DNA of 46,622 nucleotides from JAJZIH01 sp021785265 (GTDB lineage Bacteria > Pseudomonadota > Gammaproteobacteria > JAKAQQ01): positions 1 to 46,622 of the forward strand of contig DAHWSH010000022.1 of NCBI GenBank assembly GCA_027338645.1, in the 5' to 3' direction. Made by a program: the position numbers and the translations under genes. The notes beneath the pieces were generated by a model. The model did no database searches, was not told where the DNA came from, and worked only from the letters and a program-made list of their open reading frames with translations. Position 1 is the stretch's first letter; the number at the start of each line of letters is the position of its first letter. Below, in pieces: positions 41,195 to 46,622 of this stretch.

Positions 41195-42178
41195 ATGAGC
41201 CGCGCGATTCGTAACCCCCACCCGTTCAACGCCGGCCAGGTCATGATTTGCACCGGCAATGCCAACCCGCCATTGGCCCAGGATATCGCATCACACCTGC
41301 AGCTGCCTTTAACCCGAATCCAAGTCGGCCGTTTCAGCGACGCCGAGGTCCAGGTCGAAATCCTCGAGAATGTCCGCGGACGAGATGTTTTCGTCGTCCA
41401 GTCCACCTCTCCTCCCGCAAACGACCATCTCATGGAACTCCTGGTCCTGGTCGATGCCCTGAGAAGAGCTTCAGCGGCACGAATCACCGCCCTGGTTCCC
41501 TACTTTGGGTACGCCCGGCAGGACCGTCGCATGCGCTCGGCCCGGGTTCCCATCACGGCCAAGCTGGTCGCGAATCTCATGGTGACGGCCGGGATCGACC
41601 GGCTCGTGGCCGTGGATGTCCACTCGGACCAGATCCAGGGCTTTTTCGACATTCCCTTCGACAATGTCTATGCTTCCCCGGTGCTTCTCAGCGATATCTG
41701 GAAACGGAAGTATCCGAACCTCATCGTCGTCTCACCCGACATCGGCGGCGTCGCGCGGGCCCGTGCTCTGGCCAAGCGACTCGATGACAGGGATCTGGCC
41801 ATCATCGACAAGCGCCGGCCCCGGCCCAACGAATCCGAGGTCATGAACATCATCGGGGATGTCGAGGATCGCAACTGCATCATCGTCGACGATATTGTCG
41901 ACACCGCAGGCACCCTGGCCCTGGCGGCCGGTGCTCTCAAGCGGCACGGTGCCCGGAGCGTCGCGGCCTACGTCACTCATCCGGTCCTCTCGGGCCTGGC
42001 GGTAGCGAACATCCAGCAATCTGAACTCGACGAACTCGTCGTAACGGACTCCATTCCGCTGCCTGAGGAAGCCCGCCGATGCCCAAAAATCCGCCAGCTT
42101 GGGATCGGTGAACTGCTGGCGGAAACCATCCGCCGCATCCACGACGAAGAATCCGTGAGTTCCCTCTATGTCGACTGA
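41195..42178 (+). CDS. prs: Ribose-phosphate pyrophosphokinase
   Basis: A 327-residue enzyme that makes PRPP from ribose 5-phosphate and ATP for nucleotide, His, Trp and NAD synthesis. Motifs: FSDAEVQVEILENVRGRDVF, PYFGYARQDRRM, VDVHSDQIQGFFDIP and the PRPP loop IIVDDIVDTAGTL. ATG 41195 gives MSRAIRNPHPF before MICTGNANPPLAQDI; the internal ATG 41243 would give a more usual short N-terminus. It lies 51 nt after tRNA-Gln and before rplY. Confidence 0.96.
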   Translation: MSRAIRNPHPFNAGQVMICTGNANPPLAQDIASHLQLPLTRIQVGRFSDAEVQVEILENVRGRDVFVVQSTSPPANDHLMELLVLVDALRRASAARITALVPYFGYARQDRRMRSARVPITAKLVANLMVTAGIDRLVAVDVHSDQIQGFFDIPFDNVYASPVLLSDIWKRKYPNLIVVSPDIGGVARARALAKRLDDRDLAIIDKRRPRPNESEVMNIIGDVEDRNCIIVDDIVDTAGTLALAAGALKRHGARSVAAYVTHPVLSGLAVANIQQSELDELVVTDSIPLPEEARRCPKIRQLGIGELLAETIRRIHDEESVSSLYVD

Positions 42179-42194
42179 CCCGCTTGTTTTTCCC

Positions 42195-42218
42195 CGAACC
42201 GCCGGTCGCAGCGGTTCG
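42195..42218 (+). terminator. Hairpin between prs and rplY (attenuator or weak terminator)
   Basis: CGAACCGC (42195-42202) and GCGGTTCG (42211-42218) form a perfect 8-bp stem with an 8-nt loop, followed by CTTTAT. The T run is short, so partial termination or mRNA processing is more likely than a full stop. Confidence 0.5.
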
Positions 42219-42249
42219 CTTTATCCCACCGACTGACCGAGGAGGTCCC

Positions 42250-42930
42250 ATGTCAAAACATTTCGTCCTGAATGCCCAGGATCGCCGGGACGCAGGAAAA
42301 GGTGCGAGCCGCCGCCTGCGTCGCCACGGCCTGGTCCCGTCCATCTTATACGGCGGGGGCGAGACGCCCCAGCCCCTCAGCCTCAATGCCCATGAACTGG
42401 GGCATCTGCTGGCCGACGAGGCCTTCTACTCCAGCATACTCGAAATCCGACTCGACGGCCAATCCTTACAGGCCGTGCTCAAGGATCTCCAGCGCAATCC
42501 GGTCAAAGGGGATGCCACCCATGTGGATCTCCAGCGGGTCCGTTCCGACCAGCCGGTCCGGATGCATATCCCGTTGCACTTCAAGGGCGAAAGCGTGGCG
42601 GTTGGGGTCAAACAGGGGGGAGGCGTGTTATCCAAGAACCTGATCGAGGTCGAGGTGTCCTGTCTGCCCAAGGATCTTCCGGAATTCCTTGAGGTCGACG
42701 TGAGCGCTCTCGAGATCGGCCAAGCCATTCACCTCTCCCAGATCCCCCTACCTGAGAACGTGACCTTGGTCGAACTGCAGCATGGTACTGAACACGACCT
42801 TCCGGTCGTGGCGGTCCACCATGCCCGCGTCACTCAGGCCAGCGAAGATGCCGAGACCGCGCCCGTCAGCGCAGAGGTTCCGGTCATTGGGGAGGAAAAG
42901 GAAGGATCGACTCCCCCCCCGTCTGCCTGA
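42250..42930 (+). CDS. rplY: Ribosomal protein L25 (CTC form)
   Basis: A 226-residue 5S-rRNA-binding protein of the large subunit, long form with the C-terminal CTC domain. ATG 42250 has a strong GAGGAGG site. The N-terminal L25 domain reads GKGASRRLRRHGLVPSILYG and LQRNPVKGDATHVDLQRV. The CTC domain follows (HIPLHFKGESVAVGVKQGGG), then an acidic Glu-rich tail. It is in the conserved order prs-rplY-pth-ychF. Confidence 0.96.
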   Translation: MSKHFVLNAQDRRDAGKGASRRLRRHGLVPSILYGGGETPQPLSLNAHELGHLLADEAFYSSILEIRLDGQSLQAVLKDLQRNPVKGDATHVDLQRVRSDQPVRMHIPLHFKGESVAVGVKQGGGVLSKNLIEVEVSCLPKDLPEFLEVDVSALEIGQAIHLSQIPLPENVTLVELQHGTEHDLPVVAVHHARVTQASEDAETAPVSAEVPVIGEEKEGSTPPPSA

Positions 42931-43560
42931 GTGACAACCCCGCAAGGCCCCACAACGATTCCCCAGGCAATGGCAGCCCTGGGGAATCCCGGATCCGAAT
43001 ACCAACTCAGCCGGCACAATGCCGGCTTCTGGTTTGCCGACCGGCTGGCCGCCACCGGGGGGTGCCGGTTCCGTTCCGATCGTCGCCTGGGTGGCGATTG
43101 GGCCCAAGTCGACGTCTCCGGGCACGCGATCCGGATCCTCAAACCCATGACCTTCATGAACCAAAGCGGGGGTTCCGTGGGCGCGTTCTGTGCCTACTTC
43201 CGGATTCCCCTGGAGTCGTTGCTCGTCATTCACGACGATCTGGACCTGCCCGTGGGAACGGTTCGGCTCAAGCGGGGCGGGGGACATGGCGGGCACAATG
43301 GCCTGCGCGACGTCATCGACCGCTGCGGCAGCGGCTTCATGCGGCTCCGGATCGGTATCGGGCGCCCCCCACCCGAGGTCAACCCGATCGACTACGTCCT
43401 TGCGCGACCGGATCCGGAGGACGAGTCGCTTCTCCTGGAGGCGGTGGAGTCCGGGATCAAGCTGCTTCCTCTGCTTTTCGACAAGGGCATGGAATCCGCC
43501 ATGCAGGCCCTTCACACCCGCCGCCCGCCCACCGGACCGGTCCCGGAATCCCGGCGATGA
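42931..43560 (+). CDS. pth: Peptidyl-tRNA hydrolase
   Basis: A 209-residue enzyme that releases peptides from stalled peptidyl-tRNA. Conserved ALGNPGSEYQLSRHNAGFWF contains the active-site Asn and catalytic His. KPMTFMNQSGGSVGAF, VIHDDLDLPVGTVRLKRGGG and GHNGLRDVI are also present. GTG 42931 begins at the base after the rplY stop. The N-terminus (TTPQGPTTIPQAM) is slightly longer than usual, and the normal xxVGLGNPG is xxAALGNPG. The stop overlaps ychF by 4 nt. Confidence 0.95.
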   Translation: MTTPQGPTTIPQAMAALGNPGSEYQLSRHNAGFWFADRLAATGGCRFRSDRRLGGDWAQVDVSGHAIRILKPMTFMNQSGGSVGAFCAYFRIPLESLLVIHDDLDLPVGTVRLKRGGGHGGHNGLRDVIDRCGSGFMRLRIGIGRPPPEVNPIDYVLARPDPEDESLLLEAVESGIKLLPLLFDKGMESAMQALHTRRPPTGPVPESRR

Positions 43561-44654
43561 GCCTTCGGGCCGGTATCGTGGGACTCCCCAACGTCGGCAA
43601 GTCGACGCTCTATAACGCACTCACCCACGCCGGGGTCGCCGCCGCCAACTATCCCTTCTGCACCATCGATCCCAATATCGGCATCATCCCCGTACCCGAT
43701 CCCCGTCTCGATGCGTTGGCGGCCCTTGTCCATCCGGAACGGATCATCCCCGCCACCGTTGAATGTGTCGACATCGCGGGGCTCGTCGCCGGGGCCTCCC
43801 GGGGCGAGGGGCTCGGCAACCAGTTTCTTGCCCATATCCGCGAAACCGATGCCATCATCGAGGTCATCCGCTGCTTCGAATCTGAAACCGTGATTCATGT
43901 GGCCGGCAAGGTCGATCCGCTATCGGATATCGCCGTCATTGAGACCGAACTCGCCCTGGCGGATCTCGCGACCATCGAGCGGGCTTTGGCCCGTGCCCAG
44001 TCCCAGGCCAAATCCGGAAACCGTGAAGCGCAGGAACGGGCCGCACTCTTCGAACGCGTCCGGAAGCGTCTCGACGAAGGGGACTGGGTCCGAACGCTCG
44101 ACCTCAGTGAAGTCGAACAGCGAGAAGTCCGATCCCTCCAGCTGCTCACCCACAAACCGGTGCTTTATCTGGCCAATGTCGGTGACGATCGGACGCGACC
44201 CCAGGTCCGCACCTGGATGGAAATTCTCGAAAACTACACCCGCACCCAGGGTAGCCGGCTCGTCGCCATCTCCACACAAATCGAAAATGAGCTGGCCGAA
44301 CTGGCTCCTGACGAACAGCAGACGTTCCTGGCTGAACTGGGTTATGACGAGCCGGGACTCAACCGCCTGATCCGCGCCATTTACGAACTGCTGGGCCTCG
44401 AAACCTTCTTCACGGCCGGACCGAAGGAGGTCCGTGCCTGGACCGTCCCGCGGGGAACCCCGGCACCCCAGGCAGCCGGAGTGATCCATTCGGATTTCGA
44501 GCGGGGATTCATCTCGGCCGAGGTGGTCGCCTACGAGGATTTCCTGTCCTCGGGCAGTGAATCCGCGGCGCGAGCGGTCGGTAAACTCCGCCTCGAAGGC
44601 CGGGATTACATCGTCCGGGATGGCGATGTCGTCCATTTCCGCTTCAATGTCTGA
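43557..44654 (+). CDS. ychF: Ribosome-binding ATPase YchF
   Basis: A 365-residue Obg-family ATPase (OLA1) that binds ribosomes and responds to oxidative stress. I choose ATG 43557, which overlaps the pth stop (ATGA); the longer frame runs inside pth in another phase. P-loop GLPNVGKSTLYNAL, VDIAGLVAGASRGEGLGNQF, the nucleotide-specificity segment LANVGDD, and the C-terminal TGS domain (RAWTVPRGTPAPQAAGVIHS, DFERGFISAEVV) are intact. The final gene of the prs-rplY-pth-ychF group. Confidence 0.97.
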   Translation: MSLRAGIVGLPNVGKSTLYNALTHAGVAAANYPFCTIDPNIGIIPVPDPRLDALAALVHPERIIPATVECVDIAGLVAGASRGEGLGNQFLAHIRETDAIIEVIRCFESETVIHVAGKVDPLSDIAVIETELALADLATIERALARAQSQAKSGNREAQERAALFERVRKRLDEGDWVRTLDLSEVEQREVRSLQLLTHKPVLYLANVGDDRTRPQVRTWMEILENYTRTQGSRLVAISTQIENELAELAPDEQQTFLAELGYDEPGLNRLIRAIYELLGLETFFTAGPKEVRAWTVPRGTPAPQAAGVIHSDFERGFISAEVVAYEDFLSSGSESAARAVGKLRLEGRDYIVRDGDVVHFRFNV

Positions 44655-44717
44655 GAAGACACCGGTTTCCTTGACGTTCAGCACCGTTTCCCGGGACAAT
44701 GGTGCGATCCCGATACA

Positions 44718-44794
44718 GGCTACGTAGCTCAGCCGGTTAGAGCGCGGCACTCATAATGCTGAGGTCGGTGGTTCGAGTCCACCCGTAGCCACCA
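44718..44794 (+). tRNA. tRNA-Met (elongator, CAU)
   Basis: A 77-nt cloverleaf. GGCTACG (44718-44724) pairs with CGTAGCC (44784-44790), the D arm contains TAGCTCAGCCGG, the anticodon loop CTCATAA gives CAU, and the T arm contains GGTTCGAGT, followed by A and encoded CCA. The 7-bp perfect acceptor marks it as elongator rather than initiator. An integrase remnant begins 13 nt beyond the CCA, pointing to use of this tRNA as an attachment site. Confidence 0.97.
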
Positions 44795-44807
44795 ACAAAT
44801 CAATCAG

Positions 44808-45284
44808 TTACGTATTCCCGCCAAACACACCGCAGAAATTACGGCGACTTTTGCGGGACATGTTTTGCGCAACACGATTGGCAGCCTCAATCAACGAGCC
44901 AATTTCCGCGGCACTGTAGTCGGTCGTGACGCGAGCGGACTTGTGACCTAACAGGTCTTGACGATCCGCGAAGCTCACCTCAGTCGCGCGTAATCTGCGA
45001 CCGAAGGTGTGTTTGAGATCGTGGACCCGGATTTTGCGGAAGCCTTCGGGAGAGGGGCGACCGAACTCTGTCATGTACCGGTCGGCTGCGCGTTTGCGGG
45101 CGTTCTCCCAAGCAGTATTGTTCATCGTCGTCACCGGCCGACGTTCAGGCTTGGACACGTTCCAGCCGCGCGGCGCGGACATTGGTACTATCCGCCTGCG
45201 GCGCCCGTGATTGGGTGATGTGGATCCAAGGTATAGCCAGATGATCGAAACCAATAAAGTCAGCAGCACGAGCGCTAGATGCAT
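44808..45284 (-). pseudogene. Tyrosine recombinase (phage/island integrase), C-terminal half
   Basis: Residues from about 50 onward (RPVTTMNNTAWENARKRAA, RVHDLKHTFGRRLRATEV, LLGHKSARVTTDYSAAEIG) are the end of a tyrosine integrase catalytic domain, with the H-x-x-K/R, LGHK and active-site Tyr motifs. The N-terminal DNA-binding region and the first catalytic Arg are missing. Instead the frame begins with an unrelated hydrophobic stretch (ALVLLTLLVSIIWLYLGS), so the junction is near 45140. The gene faces the tRNA-Met 3' end from 13 nt away, the typical place of an integrase next to its attL. No repeated tRNA-Met end was found in the window. Confidence 0.8.
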
Positions 45285-45345
45285 GAGAGGTTTGATGATT
45301 GAATAGGCCCGTAGTCTACCAACCCCGGGCGATTGCCAAACCGCC

Positions 45346-45351
45346 TATAAT
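45346..45351 (+). promoter_or_regulatory. -10 box upstream of the small gene pair
   Basis: A perfect TATAAT 8 nt before GTG 45360 and 35 nt before GTG 45387. If 45360 were used the mRNA would be leaderless; if 45387, GGGGT at 45373-45377 could act as ribosome site. No -35 match is evident. Confidence 0.35.
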
Positions 45352-45386
45352 CCGGCACCGTGCTGCGGAGCGTTGGGGTAGCCAGC

Positions 45387-45614
45387 GTGAAAATCGTTCG
45401 CTATATTTCGGCTGCCCGTGTTATCGCTCGGGGCCGCGGGATCCGCGAGCTCAGGCGTCTTCAGCGTCATTACCCGGTTGGCCGTAACTGGCGCAAGAAG
45501 TCCGCTGAGGCGGAAGTTGTCTTGCCTTCAGGAGCGACGGTAGAGGCTGAAGTGCACTGGTATGAGGCCCATGGTCTCGGCGCGGTAGAGCACAAGATCA
45601 AGCGTCTGTTATAA
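45387..45614 (+). CDS. Small conserved-type protein, first of a pair
   Basis: A 75-residue basic protein from GTG 45387 (84 residues if GTG 45360 is used). The N-terminal half is Arg-rich (RGRGIRELRRLQRHYPVGRN). The C-terminal half has EVVLPSGATVEAEVHWYEAH and ends KIKRLL. The A-E-x-H-W-Y-E-A-H-G-x-G pattern with a basic end is one I associate with widespread uncharacterised small proteins. It precedes the 82-residue gene at 45622, and the two may work together, for instance as a regulatory or toxin-antitoxin pair, but this is a guess from size and spacing. Confidence 0.65.
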   Translation: MKIVRYISAARVIARGRGIRELRRLQRHYPVGRNWRKKSAEAEVVLPSGATVEAEVHWYEAHGLGAVEHKIKRLL

Positions 45615-45615
45615 T
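45610..45615 (+). promoter_or_regulatory. -10 box for the second small gene, leaderless
   Basis: A perfect TATAAT overlaps the stop codon region of the first small gene and ends 6 nt before ATG 45622. Transcription would start at the ATG. The -35 position inside the first gene is poor. Confidence 0.4.
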
Positions 45616-45621
45616 GTAGCC

Positions 45622-45870
45622 ATGCTAAAAAAGTTTGTCATTTGTCTCACCTCAGGTGAATATCCGGCGTCCCTTGTGCCGCGCAAGCTCTACGAGCTGA
45701 AGCACGATCTGCGGGCAGAGAAGCAGGGGCTGGTGCGCGTGATAGATGAATCCGGCGACGATTATCTCTATCCGGCGGAACTTTTTGAGCCCGTCAGCCT
45801 GACCCAACAGCTAAAGCGCAAAATAGCCGCCGCCGCTCGCCGTGATCGCATATCGTTGGCACACGGATAG
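45622..45870 (+). CDS. Small conserved-type protein, second of a pair
   Basis: An 82-residue soluble protein: KKFVICLTSGEYPASLVPRK, then EKQGLVRVIDESGDDYLYPA and a helical tail. The phrase Y-P-A-S-L-x-x-R-K-x-Y followed by G-L-x-R-V-x-D-E-S-G-x-D-Y-L-Y-P is one I recall from many uncharacterised bacterial proteins, often in accessory DNA. It is 7 nt after the first small gene's stop and may also be transcribed separately from TATAAT at 45610. Function unknown. Confidence 0.72.
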   Translation: MLKKFVICLTSGEYPASLVPRKLYELKHDLRAEKQGLVRVIDESGDDYLYPAELFEPVSLTQQLKRKIAAAARRDRISLAHG

Positions 45871-46015
45871 TTTCTTCATGACTGACAGATCTAATTTCAG
45901 ATTCCTGGACTGTAATATTTACGGGGACTTTTACGGGATGAGTACGACGTCGTTGTACACGGCGAGCTATTTGCGCAGGGCGTCCCTCAGTAGTTGATAA
46001 TAAAAACACGCGGCT
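45871..46015. repeat. Gap with an imperfect copy of the integrase 3' sequence
   Basis: The segment near 45917-45942 (TTACGGGGACTTTTACGGGA) closely resembles 44837-44857 (TTACGGCGACTTTTGCGGGA) at the 3' end of the integrase remnant. On the minus strand both can read S-R-K-S-x-R. It may be the tail of a second, lost integrase or a duplicated element end. Nothing else is recognisable here. Confidence 0.4.
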
Positions 46016-46622
46016 TCAAGTTGGAAGTGCAACAGTGAATGAAGTTCTGGTGTGGAAGAATACCTCGTATGGGGTTCGGAATGCCAATCGTTCCCGGGGG
46101 CGGTGATTGAGCCGGTGCATGACCTGCTTCAGTTCTTTCGGGGTGACGGGACTCAGGTTACGCCGCTTGGGAAAGTACTGGCGGACCCGGCCATGGGTAT
46201 TTTCGGGGGTCCCGCGTTCCCAGGAGGGGTACGGAGGGGCGAAGGACACACGGGTAGCCAGGGCCTGGGCGATGCGTTCCTGCGGGGCGCCTTCGGTGCC
46301 ATTATCGAGGGTCAAGGGATGGACGCGAGCGCGCACGGGGCGCAGGAGCTTCACGGTCGCCTGACGGAAGGCTTGAGCGGTGCGGTGGGGGAGCGCGGCG
46401 AGCCGGGTGTAGCCGCTTTTGCGTTCCACCCAGGAGACCAGCACCCCGTGGTGCCGGTAGCCGATGAGCGGATCGCCCTCCCAGTCTCCGATCCGGCGGC
46501 GCTGATTCACGATCGCGGGGCGGGCGTCGATGCGGACCCGGTTTTCAAGCGGCCCGTTCCGGACACCCGTAGCGCTTGCGCCGTTGGCGCTGACAACGCA
46601 GTGAGCGGTACCAGGTGCCGCC
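46016..46622 (-). pseudogene. IS30-family transposase with a frameshift (runs off the window)
   Basis: The frame ending at 46016 carries the IS30 catalytic core: RIGDWEGDPLIG (first Asp), LTLDNGTEGAP (second Asp) and PYPSWERGTPENTHGRVRQY (Glu), ending FFHTRTSFTVALPT. Upstream the same frame extends to about 46560 as GPLENRVRIDARPAIVNQ, but the preceding homologous segment (WYRSLRCQRQRRKRYGCPER, 46565-46618) is in another frame. A one-base shift near 46555-46575 therefore interrupts the gene. The N-terminal HTH lies beyond the window. The sequence TCAAGTTGGAAGTGCAACAG at 46015-46034 probably begins the terminal inverted repeat. Confidence 0.85.

Noticed and set aside
45794..46009. 71-codon minus-strand frame over the small gene end
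   Set aside because: It overlaps the 82-residue gene antisense and has no start signal. The only interesting part is the integrase-like repeat reported separately.
1..46622. CRISPR array or rRNA genes
   Set aside because: No regularly spaced repeats of CRISPR size and no rRNA-like conserved blocks were seen on either strand.

Overview
The window looks like a chromosomal segment from a GC-rich gammaproteobacterium. The evidence is gene content and order: yebC-ruvCAB-ybgC-tolQRAB-cpoB, a fimT/pilVWXY1E minor-pilin cluster, gshA of the E. coli type, and tRNA-Gln-prs-rplY-pth-ychF. Arsenic methylation (arsM), CopC/CopD-type copper genes and a secreted cupredoxin-like protein suggest a metal-exposed habitat. 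That last point, and any guess at genus, is inference.

Left accessory region (1-9360). Transposase pieces (IS630, an rve/DDE element, IS3) surround an unrecognised protein with two similar helix-turn-helix segments. Next comes an AbiE toxin-antitoxin pair (abiEi-abiEii) with a truncated third gene. After it lies a 3.4 kb island integrated in a tRNA-Lys gene. The intact tRNA is at 9276-9351, and its displaced 3' end and original terminator are at 5817-5899. The island carries what remains of a type I restriction-modification operon: hsdM with its middle deleted, an intact RhuM/Fic gene, an unrecognised 297-residue gene and an hsdS stub, all overlapping by 4 nt, with no hsdR and no integrase.

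Core region (9360-24000). On the minus strand, arsM is followed by a very compact operon that reads, in transcription order, (bax-like) yfaZ-yebC-ruvC-ruvA-ruvB-ybgC-tolQ-tolR-tolA-tolB-cpoB-queE-queC. Most junctions are 4-nt stop/start overlaps. The gene for Pal, normally between tolB and cpoB, is absent, and CpoB carries a lipoprotein signal instead. A solitary pstB follows. The plus-strand pilin cluster runs from 22295 to 29180 and contains an extra 88-residue secreted protein between pilY1 and pilE.

Right core region (29260-44800). This holds gshA, a copper cassette (outer-membrane protein, CopC, CopD fused to a cupredoxin), a 1068-residue Asp-box/BNR propeller protein, a glycosyltransferase, a secreted cupredoxin-like protein, a glutathione S-transferase, then tRNA-Gln-prs-rplY-pth-ychF-tRNA-Met.

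Right accessory end (44800-46622). An integrase remnant lies against tRNA-Met, followed by two small conserved-type genes and a frameshifted IS30 transposase. No CRISPR array or rRNA was seen. The most unusual points are the Tol operon without pal, the tRNA-Lys island with its stripped RM/Fic operon, the double-HTH protein, and the repeated occurrence of -10 boxes placed so close to start codons that leaderless mRNAs are likely.
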